NCBI GenBank assembly: GCA_026400815.1
Contig: JAPLOI010000075.1
Span: 124,001 to 188,000 of the forward strand
DNA from: Alphaproteobacteria bacterium
GTDB taxonomy: Bacteria; Pseudomonadota; Alphaproteobacteria; Acetobacterales; Acetobacteraceae
DNA: 64,000 bases
Reading direction: 5' to 3'
Shown: in pieces, positions 25,301 through 34,582 of the stretch
Layout of the letters: every line of letters begins with the position of its first letter
How positions within the stretch are numbered: position 1 is the first letter of the stretch
The notes under the pieces: model-generated
Told to the model about the DNA's origin: nothing
Seen by the model: only the letters and a program-made list of their open reading frames with translations
Databases searched by the model: none
Position numbers and translations under genes: made by a program

Positions 25301-25428
25301 CGTTGAAACGGCGCCCCGAACGCGCGCAGACTGCCCGAACACGTGCGGGGCTCCTCCCCAGCCACGCCGACCAAGCCTAGCCGTCCCGACAGGGGAGGCG
25401 CCTCCGCCAACAACGGAGGGACCGGGCC

Positions 25429-25863
25429 ATGACTGTCGCCGCCATCCTGAAGCACAAGGGCAGCTTCGTTGCCACCACCACGCCGGACTGCCTTCTGGCG
25501 GATGCGGTGCGAGATCTCGCCACCCGCCGCATCGGCGCGCTGGTCGTGCTGGGCCCCGCCGGCGACGTGGCCGGCATCCTGAGCGAGCGGGATATCGTTT
25601 ATGCCCTGGCCGCACACGGACCCGCGGCGCTGGCGCGCCGGGCGGGCGAGGTGATGACGGCCGATGTCATCACCGCCGGCTTCGCCACCACCTACGACGA
25701 AGCCGTGCGCGCCATGACCGAGGGCCGCTTCCGCCACATGCCGGTGGTGGACCACGGCCGCCTCGCCGGGCTGGTAAGCATCGGCGACGTGGTGAAGGCG
25801 CGCATGATGGAACAGGAAGCCGAGGTGGACGGCCTGCGCGCCTACGTCGCCGGCGGCGCCTGA
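25429..25863 (+). CDS. Two-CBS-domain protein
   Basis: A 144-residue protein made of two tandem CBS motifs and nothing else. The first spans about residues 12-62 (R-R-I-G-A-L-V-V-L and G-I-L-S-E-R-D-I-V), the second about 75-130 (V-M-T-A-D-V-I-T, F-R-H-M-P-V-V-D and G-L-V-S-I-G-D-V-V-K). Such stand-alone pairs bind adenine nucleotides and usually regulate other proteins; the target is unknown. The ATG at 25429 has ACGGAGGG upstream. It lies 128 nt after the ABC exporter, and that gap holds no recognisable feature. It ends directly in the inverted repeat at 25862. Confidence 0.88.
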   Translation: MTVAAILKHKGSFVATTTPDCLLADAVRDLATRRIGALVVLGPAGDVAGILSERDIVYALAAHGPAALARRAGEVMTADVITAGFATTYDEAVRAMTEGRFRHMPVVDHGRLAGLVSIGDVVKARMMEQEAEVDGLRAYVAGGA

Positions 25864-25914
25864 TACCAAACGGCGCAATGGCTGACTCTTCCGGCCATTG
25901 CGCAGTTTGGTATC
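25862..25914. terminator. 21-bp imperfect inverted repeat after the CBS gene
   Basis: Arms 25862-25882 and 25894-25914 pair over 21 positions with a single mismatch, with an 11-nt loop. The left arm overlaps the TGA stop at 25861-25863. It is a likely terminator for the CBS gene or a small palindromic element. Confidence 0.55.
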
Positions 25915-25953
25915 GCGCGCGGGGTTGGCCGGCGGCCGCGCGCCAAAGCAAAG

Positions 25954-26009
25954 ACTCATGCCGGCCCGCTTTGACCCATCCTTCATGGTCAAAGCGGGCC
26001 GGCATGAGT
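25954..26009. terminator. 23-bp perfect inverted repeat before the lipoprotein 3' end
   Basis: Arms 25954-25976 and 25987-26009 are perfectly complementary over 23 bp around a 10-nt loop. The right arm touches the lipoprotein stop codon (26009-26011). On the minus strand it can form a very stable hairpin just after that gene. It is separated by 39 nt from the preceding inverted repeat. Confidence 0.6.
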
Positions 26010-26245
26010 TATTTCCAGACCGGCTTGCCGAGGTCCAGCTGGTCCTGGCTGGTGGCCCCACCGGTGACGGCGCCGACGCCTGCACCGATCGCCGCGCCCA
26101 GGCCCACGCCGATGGGCCCGCCGAACAGCCCGATCGCCGCCCCGGTGCCCGCACCGGTGCCGGCGCCGGTGGAGACGCGGTCGAACTGGCTGGCACCGCA
26201 GCCGGCCAGCAGCGCGACGGTGGCCGCGAGAAACAGAACGCGCAT
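26009..26245 (-). CDS. Small glycine-zipper lipoprotein
   Basis: A 78-residue protein starting MRVLFLAATVALLAGCGAS, with a type II signal peptide and lipobox L-A-G-C at Cys16. The mature part has a dense glycine zipper (G-A-G-T-G-A-G-T-G-A-A-I-G, then G-P-I-G-V-G-L-G-A-A-I-G), the outer-membrane pattern seen in SlyB/OmpA-like lipoproteins. The ATG at 26245 has GGAGG 9 nt upstream. It is isolated: convergent with the CBS gene and divergent from the deacetylase at 26390. No partner can be named; an envelope-stabilising role is typical of such proteins. Confidence 0.8.
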   Translation of the reverse strand: MRVLFLAATVALLAGCGASQFDRVSTGAGTGAGTGAAIGLFGGPIGVGLGAAIGAGVGAVTGGATSQDQLDLGKPVWK

Positions 26246-26389
26246 GCTTGGGTCCTCCATCGTGCTGCCCGACTCGGGCAGGGCAGCCTGCATTGCGCTC
26301 TTGTAGGGCAGGAGCGTGGCGCGATGCGGGATTTTCGCGGCGCGCCCGGGGCTGGTATGGTGTCGCATCGTTACCCGGGAGCGTGAGGG

Positions 26390-27322
26390 TTGCAGCCCGA
26401 CCTCGTCGCCTATTCGCCGATCCGGCATCGCCCGCGCCTGACCTGGCCCGGTGGCGCGCGGGTGGCGCTGTGGCTGTGCCCGAACATCGAGCACTACGAA
26501 TTCCTGCCCGCCTTCCAGCGCACCCGCGACCCCTGGCCGCGCAGCCCGCACCCGGATGTGCTCGGCTATTCCATCCGCGACTACGGCAACCGCGTGGGGC
26601 TGTGGCGGCTGTTCGAGGCGACCGACGCGCTGGGAATTCGATGCACCGTGAGCGTTTCGATGGCCGTGCTGCAGCATTTCCCGGCGATCGCCGAGGGTAT
26701 GCTGAAGCGCGATTGGGAGCTGATGAGCCACGGCATCTACAACACCCGCTACCACTGGGATTTCACCCCGGAGGAAGAGCGCGCGGCGATGCAGGAGAGC
26801 CGGGAGATCCATCGCCGGTTCGTCGGCACCGAGCAGGCCGGCTGGTTCAGCCCGGCGGTGACCAACACGCTGAACACCTTCGACCTGCTGGCCGAGGCCG
26901 GCTTCGACTATACCTGCGACCTGTATCACGACGACCAGCCGACGCCGCTGATCACCAAGGCGCCGCGGCCGGACGGTTCGCCGCTGCTCAGCGTGCCCTA
27001 CACGATGGAGCTGAACGACGTGATCGTCTCCCGCCGCGGCGAGGAGATCGGCGATTTCTGCCGCCAGATCCGCGACCATTTCGACACGGTGTATGCCGAG
27101 GGTGCCGAGCAGGGCCGGGTGATGTGCGTGGCGGTGCACCCGTTCTGGGTCGGCCAGCCCGGCCGGATCCGCCAGTTCCAGCAGGTGATGGCCTATATGC
27201 TCTCCCACCCCGGCGTGTGGTGCGCAACGGCGGGCGAGATCGCCACCCACTACCGCACCCATCACCTGCCGGCGATGCAGGCGCATCTCGCGGCCCGGGA
27301 GGCGCTGCATGGCCGCGCATAG
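26390..27322 (+). CDS. Polysaccharide deacetylase-family protein (PuuE-like), copy 1
   Basis: A 310-residue NodB-fold protein of the PuuE/allantoinase-like branch. The strand that normally bears the catalytic T-F-D-D reads A-L-W-L-C-P-N-I-E-H-Y-E, so the standard acidic pair is replaced. The histidine motif survives as M-S-H-G-I-Y-N-T-R-Y, and late V-A-V-H-P-F-W-V-G-Q-P is present. This branch often hydrolyses C-N bonds of small amides rather than deacetylating polysaccharide. The start is TTG 26390 after GGGAG. It overlaps the next gene, a paralogue, by 14 bp, and the two probably act together. The substrate is unknown. Confidence 0.8.
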   Translation: MQPDLVAYSPIRHRPRLTWPGGARVALWLCPNIEHYEFLPAFQRTRDPWPRSPHPDVLGYSIRDYGNRVGLWRLFEATDALGIRCTVSVSMAVLQHFPAIAEGMLKRDWELMSHGIYNTRYHWDFTPEEERAAMQESREIHRRFVGTEQAGWFSPAVTNTLNTFDLLAEAGFDYTCDLYHDDQPTPLITKAPRPDGSPLLSVPYTMELNDVIVSRRGEEIGDFCRQIRDHFDTVYAEGAEQGRVMCVAVHPFWVGQPGRIRQFQQVMAYMLSHPGVWCATAGEIATHYRTHHLPAMQAHLAAREALHGRA

Positions 27323-28238
27323 GCCCGGCAAGGTGCCGCCTGTCGGCGAGGTGCGCCTGCCGGGGATGGACCATGCGCTCCATCCGTTCCGCACCCTGGC
27401 GGAGGGCCCGCGCATTGCCTGGCCGGGCGGCGCACGTACGGCGCTGACCGTGACGCTGATGCTGGATGATTGGGAGGTGGCACCGCCCGCTGAGGCCAGC
27501 GCCGATCCGCGCATCGTCTCGCCTTTGGGAAAATTCTTTCCGGATTGGCTGACCTGGTCGCAGCGCCTCTATGGCGCCCGCGTCGGCATTTTCCGCATCC
27601 TGGATGTGCTGGACCGCTTCGGTGTGGTGCCGTCCGTCGCATTGGGCGCGGAGGCGGCGCGGCGCTGGCCGGAGTTGGTGGATGAATGCGCCCGCCGCGG
27701 CGCCTGCTTCCTGGCGCACGGCACCTTCGCCACCCGGCGCATCACCCAGGCGATGGACGAGGCGGCGGAACGCGCGTTGATCGGCGAAAGCCGCGCCGCG
27801 GTGGAGCGCGCCACTGGCCAAGCGCCGGCCGGCTGGTGCGGGCAGGATTTCAACCAGAGCACCCGCACCACCGCGCTGCTGGCCGATGCGGGCTTTGCCT
27901 ACACGACCGACTGGAGCAACGACGACAGGCCGTACCGCTTCGCCTCCGGCCTGCTCGCCCTGCCGGCCCATGCCGATTGGAACGACCAGGAGGCGATGTG
28001 GCTGCGCCGCACCCAGCCGCAGGCCTGGGCTGATCTGGTGGCCGAAAGCTTCGCCGTGCTGCATGCCGAGGGCGGGGCGGCCGTGAACCTCTCATTGCAT
28101 CCCTGGCTCACCGGCCAGGCCTCGCGCATCCGCTATCTCACGGACGCGCTCTCGCGCATGCTGGGGCAGGGTGGGGTGTGGCGTGCCACGACCGACTCGG
28201 TGGCGGGCGAAATCACCCGCCAGTTGCCGCTTTCCTGA
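27309..28238 (+). CDS. Polysaccharide deacetylase-family protein, copy 2
   Basis: A 309-residue paralogue of the preceding gene, overlapping it by 14 bp. The equivalent first strand reads A-L-T-V-T-L-M-L-D-D-W-E, which keeps a D-D pair, and the His motif is F-L-A-H-G-T-F-A-T-R-R. The C-terminal N-L-S-L-H-P-W-L-T-G-Q matches copy 1. Unlike copy 1 it therefore retains the metal-binding acidic pair, which suggests a catalytic/non-catalytic or two-substrate pair. The ATG at 27309 sits inside the upstream gene. mscL follows after 26 nt and may be read from the same transcript. Confidence 0.8.
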   Translation: MAAHRPGKVPPVGEVRLPGMDHALHPFRTLAEGPRIAWPGGARTALTVTLMLDDWEVAPPAEASADPRIVSPLGKFFPDWLTWSQRLYGARVGIFRILDVLDRFGVVPSVALGAEAARRWPELVDECARRGACFLAHGTFATRRITQAMDEAAERALIGESRAAVERATGQAPAGWCGQDFNQSTRTTALLADAGFAYTTDWSNDDRPYRFASGLLALPAHADWNDQEAMWLRRTQPQAWADLVAESFAVLHAEGGAAVNLSLHPWLTGQASRIRYLTDALSRMLGQGGVWRATTDSVAGEITRQLPLS

Positions 28239-28264
28239 AAAAACATCGGAGAAGGACATATCCC

Positions 28265-28714
28265 ATGGCACAGCTGCCGATCCGCCCGCCCAACTGGCTG
28301 GAAGAATTCCGCAAGTTCATCATGCGCGGCAACGTGGTGGACCTCGCGGTTGGTATCATCATCGGTGCCGCCTTCACCGCCATCGTGGCCAGCCTGGTGA
28401 AGGACCTCTTCAACCCGGTGATCGGCCTGCTGGTGGGCGGCATCGACTTCAGCAACATCTTCGTCGTGCTGAAGGGCGAGCGCCTGGCGACGCTGGAGCT
28501 GACCCAGAAGGCCGGCGGCGTGACGCTGAACGTGGGCCTGTTCATCAACGCGGTGATCCAGTTCACCATCGTGGCCTTCGCGGTGTTCTGGCTGGTGAAG
28601 GTTCTCTCCCGCCTGCAGCGCAAGGAGGAGGCCAAGCCGGCCGCCCCCGCCGCGCCCTCCCGCCAGGAGGTGTTGCTGGAGGAAATCCGCGACCTGCTGA
28701 AGGCGCGCCAGTAA
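28265..28714 (+). CDS. mscL: Large-conductance mechanosensitive channel MscL
   Basis: A 149-residue MscL protein, the pentameric inner-membrane pore that opens on hypo-osmotic shock. The N-terminal helix and first membrane segment read E-F-R-K-F-I-M-R-G-N-V-V-D-L-A-V-G-I-I-I-G, with the conserved glycine/alanine pore lining. TM2 is Q-F-T-I-V-A-F-A-V-F-W-L-V-K, and the C-terminus is a charged helix. The ATG at 28265 follows GGAGAAGGACA; an upstream in-frame extension overlaps the deacetylase gene and is not needed. It is followed by chaC after 3 nt. Confidence 0.95.
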   Translation: MAQLPIRPPNWLEEFRKFIMRGNVVDLAVGIIIGAAFTAIVASLVKDLFNPVIGLLVGGIDFSNIFVVLKGERLATLELTQKAGGVTLNVGLFINAVIQFTIVAFAVFWLVKVLSRLQRKEEAKPAAPAAPSRQEVLLEEIRDLLKARQ

Positions 28715-28717
28715 CCC

Positions 28718-29431
28718 ATGAGCCAGCACGTCCTGAACCGCGAATTCCTGCTCTCCGGCCGGCTGGCCGAGGAGATCCGCAAGTGGTCGCCCGAGACGCG
28801 GGTGCTGAGCGACGAGGAGCGCAATGCCTCGTTGCATCGCCTGCTGGAGGAACGGCCGGAGTACGACGGTCCAGGCGGGGCGGGGCAGGGCGTGTGGGTG
28901 TTTGCCTATGGCTCATTGATCTGGAACCCCATGGTGCACCACGTGCAGCGCGAGGTGGCGCACACGCCGGACTGGCACCGCAATTTCTGCCTTTCCACCA
29001 AGGGCGGGCGCGGCACGCCGGAGAACCCCGGGCTGATGCTGGGGCTGCGCCCCGGCGGCGGCTGCACCGGGGTGGCGTTCCGCATCGCGGAAGACCTGAT
29101 CGCGCCGGAGCTGGATTTGCTGTGGCGGCGCGAGATGGTGGCGCGCGGCTACATCCCGCGCTGGGTGCCGCTGCTTGATCCCGCCGGCGCGCTGGTGGAC
29201 CACGGCATCGCCTTCACCATCGACCCCGAAGGCCCGGGCTATTGCGACCTGGAGGAGGAGGTGGTGGTGCGTCGCCTCGCCACCGCCAGCGGGCGCATGG
29301 GCACTGCCGCCGAATACCTCTACCGCACCCGCGACGGGCTCCGGGAGCTGGCGATCCACTGCCCCTTCGTGGAACGCATCGCCAGCCTCGTCGATACCGA
29401 GATGGCGGCACTCTCCACCGACAATGCCTGA
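28718..29431 (+). CDS. chaC: ChaC-type glutathione-specific gamma-glutamylcyclotransferase
   Basis: A 237-residue protein of the ChaC family, which cleaves glutathione to 5-oxoproline and Cys-Gly in the cytosol. The substrate-binding loop is V-F-A-Y-G-S-L-I-W-N-P. The family segments R-N-F-C-L-S-T-K-G-G-R-G-T, P-G-L-M-L-G-L and C-T-G-V-A-F-R-I follow, and F-V-E-R-I-A-S-L is near the C-terminus. It begins 3 nt after mscL, so the two are probably co-transcribed; the name derives from an old link to cation transport that enzyme work has superseded. The ~40-residue N-terminal lead before V-W-V-F-A-Y is common in proteobacteria. Confidence 0.92.
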   Translation: MSQHVLNREFLLSGRLAEEIRKWSPETRVLSDEERNASLHRLLEERPEYDGPGGAGQGVWVFAYGSLIWNPMVHHVQREVAHTPDWHRNFCLSTKGGRGTPENPGLMLGLRPGGGCTGVAFRIAEDLIAPELDLLWRREMVARGYIPRWVPLLDPAGALVDHGIAFTIDPEGPGYCDLEEEVVVRRLATASGRMGTAAEYLYRTRDGLRELAIHCPFVERIASLVDTEMAALSTDNA

Positions 29432-29457
29432 TTTTCGCCTTTCCGCTGGAGCGGCCC

Positions 29458-32400
29458 ATGTTCAAGCATTTCCGCCTATGGCTCCTGCTCCCCGCCCTGC
29501 TGCTGGCGCTGCTGGCGGTGGTGCCGGCGCGGGCGCAGGATTTCGAGCTGCCCGGGGTGGAGCAGGAAGCGAGCACCTGGGTGGAGGGGCTGCAGCGCCG
29601 CTTCCCCAGCGGGGCGGCAGCCGCAGCGCGCAAGACGGCGGAGCAGCAGGCGGCCGCGGCGCTGGCCAAGCGGGATTTCGCCGCGGCGGTGACGGCGCTG
29701 GAACTGCGCGTGGCGCAGGGCGAGCCGGTGGTGCAGACCTATGTCGACCTCGCGGATGCCTATCTGCGCCGCACCCCGCCCGATGCGCAGCGGGCGCTGT
29801 GGGCCGGCTGGCAGGCCTTCCAGATGGCCGAGCCCGGCGCGCCGGAGATCCGCCCGCTTCTGCTGGTGGCCGATGCGCTGCGCGTGCTGAACCGCCCGGC
29901 GCAGCAGTTGCAGGCGCTGCAGCAGGTGGTGGAACGCGCGCCGGACAACGCCGACTACAAGGCACGGCTGGAGGCGGCACGGCGCGAGGTCGGCCTGCAG
30001 GTGCGCAGCGTGCGCACCGAGGCGGAGGCGGAGCCGGCGCGCGCCTGCCTGCTGTTCACCTCCCCGCCCAGCCGGCGGCCCGATTTCAACCCGCAGGATT
30101 GGATCGTGCTGAGCCCGCCGGTGCCCGGCGCGGCCGTAACGCGTGAGGGCGACCAGATCTGCGTCTCCGGCCTGCCGTTCGGCGCCACCACGCGCATCAC
30201 GGTGCGCCAGGGCATGCCGGGCGAGGGCGGCATCACGGTGATGCGGGAGGCCTGGGGCAATGTTTCCATGCCGAACCGCCAGCCGCGCGTGGCGTTCGAC
30301 ACGCGCATGTTCGTGCTGCCGCGCGGCCAGGCGCCGGCGGTGACGCTGACCACCGTCAACATGTCCCGCGTGAAGATGACGCTGGTGCGCATGACCGAGC
30401 GCAATGTGGCCGGCTTCATGCGCGACTATCGCCTGGGCGAGGAGATCGACCGCTGGTCGGTGGACAGCATCGCTGAGAGCTCTGGCAGCACGGTGTGGAC
30501 CGGCACGGCGGAGATCCCGAAATGGGAGCCGAACAAGCCCGCGCGCACGGCGCTGCCGATGCCGGATGCGCTGGCGAATGCCGGCCCCGGCCTGTACGCG
30601 CTGTCGGCCGAGATCGGCGACGGCTCGCCCCGGCGCGGTGCCTCGGCGGTGCAGATGATCCTGCGCACGGACCTCGCCCCCACGGTGTGGCGCGGTTCGG
30701 ACGGGCTGACGGTGCAGGTGCGCGGCTATTCCGACGCGAAGCCGAAGCCGGGCGTGATGCTGCGGCTGCTGGCGCGCAACAACGACATCCTGGCCGAGGC
30801 GACCACCGATGAGGCCGGCGTGGCGCGCTTCGCCCGCGCGCTGCTGCGCGGCGAGGGCACGCTGGAGCCGGGGTCGATCCACGCCTTCGCGGAGACGGAT
30901 TTCGCCACGCTCGATCTGAACACCGCCGCCTTCGACCTGTCGGACCGCGGGGTGGAAGGCATGCCGCATCCCGGGCCGATCGACGCCTTCGTGTGGTTCG
31001 ACCGTGGCATCTTCCGCCCCGGCGAGACGGTGCAGCTGATGGCGCTGGTGCGCGATGCCGCCGGCCTGCCGGCCGACCTGCCGGTGCAGGTGACGGTGAA
31101 GCGGCCGGGCGGGCAGACCTTCCTGAAGACCACGCCGGCGCGGCTGGCGGAGGCTTCGATCCATGTGCCGGTGGCACTCTCGGCCGGGGCCTCGGCCGGC
31201 ACATGGACGGTGGAACTGCATGCCGACCCCGCGCTGCCGCCGATCGGCCGCGGCGGGTTCCGCGTGGATGCCTTCGTGCCGGACCGCATGGCGGTGGATG
31301 TCGGCCCCTTGCCGGCCGCACTTGTGGCTGGCCGCAGCGAGAGCGTGCCGGTGGCGGCGCGCTTCCTGTATGGCGCGCCGGGCGCCGGGCTGACCGGCGA
31401 GGCGACGATGCGGCTGGTGGCCGATCCCGCGCCCTTCCCGGCGCTGGCGGGCTATCGCATCGGCCAGGTGGGCGAGGTGTTCGCGCCCTCCCTGCGGCAG
31501 ATCGAGCTGGCGGAGACGGATCCGCAGGGCCGCACCACGATGGTGCTGAATGTCGGCCGCCTGCCGGACACCACCTTCGCGCTGAAGGCGGAGATCGAGG
31601 TGGCGGTGAACGACCCGGCCGGCCGCGCCTCGCGCGCCAGCGTTTCCGTGCCGGTGCGCCCGGCGGGGCCGCTGATCGGGCTGAAGCCGCTGTTCGAGGG
31701 CAATGCGGTGGATGCCCAGGCGGAAGCCGGGTTCGACATCGTGGCCGTGGGGCCCGAAGGCGCGCGCGTGCCGCTGAATGCCCGCCTGCGCCTGGTGCGG
31801 GAACGGCCGGATTGGCGGATGGTGATGCGCGGCTCCCTCGCGCGCTACGAGACCGTGTGGCGCGACGAGCCGCTGGAAACGCAGGACATCGCGATCGGTA
31901 CCGGCACGCCGCACCGCTTCGCGCGCAAGCTGGATTTCGGGCGCTACCGCGTGGAGGTCTCGCAGGCCGGCGGCATGGCGGTGACCACTTATCGCTTCCG
32001 TGCCGGCTGGGCGGCCAGCGAAAGCCCTGATGTGCCAGACCGGGTGGATGTGTCCGCCGCCGTGCGCGCGGCCAAGGTGGGCGAAAGCGTGAAGGTGCAC
32101 ATCGCGCCGCCCTTCGCCGGCGAAGCGACGGTGGCGGTGCTGTCGGACCGGGTGCTCTCGCTGCGCACCGTGTCGGTCCCGGCGGGTGGCGCCGATGTGG
32201 ACGTGCCGGTGGAGGAAAGCTGGGGGCCCGGCGCCTATGTGGCGGTGCATGTGTTCCGCGGTGGTTCGGGCAATGACCGGCCGGGACGGGCGATCGGCCT
32301 CACCTGGGTCGGCGTCGATCCCGCCGCGCGCACGCTGGCCGTGGCGATCGAGACGCCGGAGCGGCTGGCGCCCCGTGCGCGCAGCATTGTGCCGGTGCGC

Positions 32401-34569
32401 GTGGCGCCGGGCGCCTGGGTGACGCTGGCGGCGGTGGATGAGGGCATTCTTCGCCTGACGCGGTTCGAAACGCCGAACCCGGCCGGGCATTATCTCGGCC
32501 GGCGGCGGCTGGGGCTGGATATCCGCGACGACTGGGGCCGGCTGATCGCGCCGGCCGAGGGCGAGGCCACGCTGCTGAAGCAGGGCGGCGACGAGGGCGG
32601 CTTCGTGCTGCCGGATATCCCCATCCGCACGGTCACGCTGTTCACCCCGCCGGTGCAGGCGGGCGCGGACGGCATCGCGCAGGTGCCGCTCGACATGCCG
32701 GATTTCAACGGCGAGGTGCGGCTGATGGCCGTGGCCTGGCAGGGCAGCAAGGTGGGCTCCGCCGGCAAGCCGGCCGTGGTGCGCGACCCCGTGGTGGCTG
32801 AGGCGCTGTTGCCGCGCTTCCTCGCACCCGGGGATGAGGCGCGGCTGGTGGTGATGCTGCACAATATCGACCTGCCGGAAGGCCTGGTCTCCGTGCAGGT
32901 CGCCACCGAGGGACCGCTGGCCATCGCGGGCGATACGACCATCAGCGCCACGCTGGCGCCGGGGGCGCGGGCGCTGCCGGCGACTCTGCTGCGCGCCAAC
33001 GGGGCCGGACGCGGGGTGGTGAAGCTGACCATCTCGGCGGCCGGCGGGTTCAGCCTGCAGCGCGACACCGCGATCACCGTGCGCCCGTCGCGCGGGCCGA
33101 TCAGCGTGGTGGCGGGCAGCGAGCTGGCGCCTGGGGCGGAGCTGCGGCTGGAGCCGCCGACGGGCCGATTCCTGCCCGGCACCTGGAGTGCGGAGGCGAG
33201 CTTCGGCGCGCCGGTGCGCTACGACGTGACGGCCCTGGTGCGGGCGCTGGATGCCTTCCCGATGGCCTGCCTGGAGCAGACCGTCAGCCGTGGCCTGCCG
33301 CTGGCGCTGCTGCCCGATGGGCCGGTGGCGGGCGATCAGCGCGCGGCCCGGTTGGGCTCGGCCGTGGCCTCCGTGCTCGATCGCCAGCGCTACGATGGCG
33401 GGTTCGCGCTGTGGAGCGCAGGCGGGCAGAACGAGGCGTGGCTTTCGGCCTATGCCGTGGAGTTCCTGCTGCGGGCGCGTGCTGCCGGTGCCCCGGTGCC
33501 GGAGGCGGCGCTGGACGAGGCGCTGAAGAACCTCAACGAGCAGAGCGAATATCCCGGCAGCCAGCCGGATGCCGTGGCCGCGCAGGCCTACCGGCTGTAC
33601 GTGCTGGCGCTGGCCGGGCAGGGCCGCCCGGGTGCGGCGCGGGTGATGGCCGAGAACCCGGCCGGGCTGCCCACGCCGCTGGCCAAGGCGCAGGTGGCCG
33701 CGGCCCTTGCTCTGGCACACGACCGCCCGCGCGCCGAGGCGATGTTCCGCGCCGCGCTGGATACGCCGGCGCGGCGCTGGTGGGGGGCGGATTACGGCAC
33801 CGGGCTGCGCGACATCGCGGCGATGGCGGTGCTGCTGAAGGAAAGCGGCCTGCTGCCGGAGCGCCTGCAACGCCTGGTGGCTGGCCTGCCGGGGGTGGAC
33901 CTGCTGCCCGCGGCACTTTCCACCCAGGAGCAGGCCTGGATGGCCGCCGCGGCGGCGGCGCTGGGGCGCGACGGGCGGCCGGTGCGGGTTTCCGTCGAGG
34001 GGCGGGAGCTTTCGGGCCCGGTGGTGGCGGCGAAACTTTCCGGCCCCGTGGCGGCACGCAACCTCACCGACCGGCCGCTGTGGCAGAGCGTCTCCGTCAC
34101 CGGCGTGCCGGCCGAGGCATTGCCGGCGGCGCGCAACGGCATGCGCATCTCGCGCCGCTTCCTGGCGCTGGACGGCACGGCCCTGAACCTCGACCAGTTG
34201 AAGCAGAACACCGAGTTCGTGGTGCTGCTGGAAGGCGAGGCGCAGACGCGCGAGGGGCACCGGGCGCTGGCGATGCAGGGGTTGCCGGCGGGGTGGGAAA
34301 TCACCGCGCGGCTGCCGGCAGGTGCCGTGCCAGGCATGCCGTGGCTGGGTGAACTCACTCCCACTGAAGCACAGCCTGCGGCGGATGACCGCTTTGCCGC
34401 GGCGCTGGAGCTGACAGAGCAGAAGCAGGGCTTCCGCGTGGCGGCCCGGGTGCGGGCAGTGACGCCGGGATTCTTTGAGCTGCCGGGGGCGGAGATGTTT
34501 GACATGTATCGGCCGGCGATCTTCGCGCGGCAGGCCTTGGCGAAGATACGGGTGTTGCCGACGGAGTAA
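29458..34569 (+). CDS. Bacterial alpha-2-macroglobulin (YfhM-like)
   Basis: A 1703-residue periplasmic protease trap. The N-terminus is a signal peptide (MFKHFRLWLLLPALLLALLA, cleavage near A-R-A-Q) without a lipobox, unlike the lipoprotein YfhM of E. coli. Tandem macroglobulin beta domains fill the first ~1100 residues. The bait/anaphylatoxin-like region is followed by the thioester domain with an intact C-L-E-Q at residues 1271-1274. The C-terminal ~150 residues form the receptor-like domain. The ATG at 29458 has GGAG upstream. Penicillin-binding protein 1C follows across repeat R4, the standard partner; together they defend and repair breached cell wall. Confidence 0.93.
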   Translation: MFKHFRLWLLLPALLLALLAVVPARAQDFELPGVEQEASTWVEGLQRRFPSGAAAAARKTAEQQAAAALAKRDFAAAVTALELRVAQGEPVVQTYVDLADAYLRRTPPDAQRALWAGWQAFQMAEPGAPEIRPLLLVADALRVLNRPAQQLQALQQVVERAPDNADYKARLEAARREVGLQVRSVRTEAEAEPARACLLFTSPPSRRPDFNPQDWIVLSPPVPGAAVTREGDQICVSGLPFGATTRITVRQGMPGEGGITVMREAWGNVSMPNRQPRVAFDTRMFVLPRGQAPAVTLTTVNMSRVKMTLVRMTERNVAGFMRDYRLGEEIDRWSVDSIAESSGSTVWTGTAEIPKWEPNKPARTALPMPDALANAGPGLYALSAEIGDGSPRRGASAVQMILRTDLAPTVWRGSDGLTVQVRGYSDAKPKPGVMLRLLARNNDILAEATTDEAGVARFARALLRGEGTLEPGSIHAFAETDFATLDLNTAAFDLSDRGVEGMPHPGPIDAFVWFDRGIFRPGETVQLMALVRDAAGLPADLPVQVTVKRPGGQTFLKTTPARLAEASIHVPVALSAGASAGTWTVELHADPALPPIGRGGFRVDAFVPDRMAVDVGPLPAALVAGRSESVPVAARFLYGAPGAGLTGEATMRLVADPAPFPALAGYRIGQVGEVFAPSLRQIELAETDPQGRTTMVLNVGRLPDTTFALKAEIEVAVNDPAGRASRASVSVPVRPAGPLIGLKPLFEGNAVDAQAEAGFDIVAVGPEGARVPLNARLRLVRERPDWRMVMRGSLARYETVWRDEPLETQDIAIGTGTPHRFARKLDFGRYRVEVSQAGGMAVTTYRFRAGWAASESPDVPDRVDVSAAVRAAKVGESVKVHIAPPFAGEATVAVLSDRVLSLRTVSVPAGGADVDVPVEESWGPGAYVAVHVFRGGSGNDRPGRAIGLTWVGVDPAARTLAVAIETPERLAPRARSIVPVRVAPGAWVTLAAVDEGILRLTRFETPNPAGHYLGRRRLGLDIRDDWGRLIAPAEGEATLLKQGGDEGGFVLPDIPIRTVTLFTPPVQAGADGIAQVPLDMPDFNGEVRLMAVAWQGSKVGSAGKPAVVRDPVVAEALLPRFLAPGDEARLVVMLHNIDLPEGLVSVQVATEGPLAIAGDTTISATLAPGARALPATLLRANGAGRGVVKLTISAAGGFSLQRDTAITVRPSRGPISVVAGSELAPGAELRLEPPTGRFLPGTWSAEASFGAPVRYDVTALVRALDAFPMACLEQTVSRGLPLALLPDGPVAGDQRAARLGSAVASVLDRQRYDGGFALWSAGGQNEAWLSAYAVEFLLRARAAGAPVPEAALDEALKNLNEQSEYPGSQPDAVAAQAYRLYVLALAGQGRPGAARVMAENPAGLPTPLAKAQVAAALALAHDRPRAEAMFRAALDTPARRWWGADYGTGLRDIAAMAVLLKESGLLPERLQRLVAGLPGVDLLPAALSTQEQAWMAAAAAALGRDGRPVRVSVEGRELSGPVVAAKLSGPVAARNLTDRPLWQSVSVTGVPAEALPAARNGMRISRRFLALDGTALNLDQLKQNTEFVVLLEGEAQTREGHRALAMQGLPAGWEITARLPAGAVPGMPWLGELTPTEAQPAADDRFAAALELTEQKQGFRVAARVRAVTPGFFELPGAEMFDMYRPAIFARQALAKIRVLPTE

Positions 34570-34582
34570 GGCAAGCAAGAAT

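Noticed and set aside
22613-25615. 1000-codon minus-strand frame opposite pdxY and the ABC exporter
   Set aside because: pdxY and the exporter have complete motifs on the plus strand; the opposite frame is low-complexity His/Gln/Gly.
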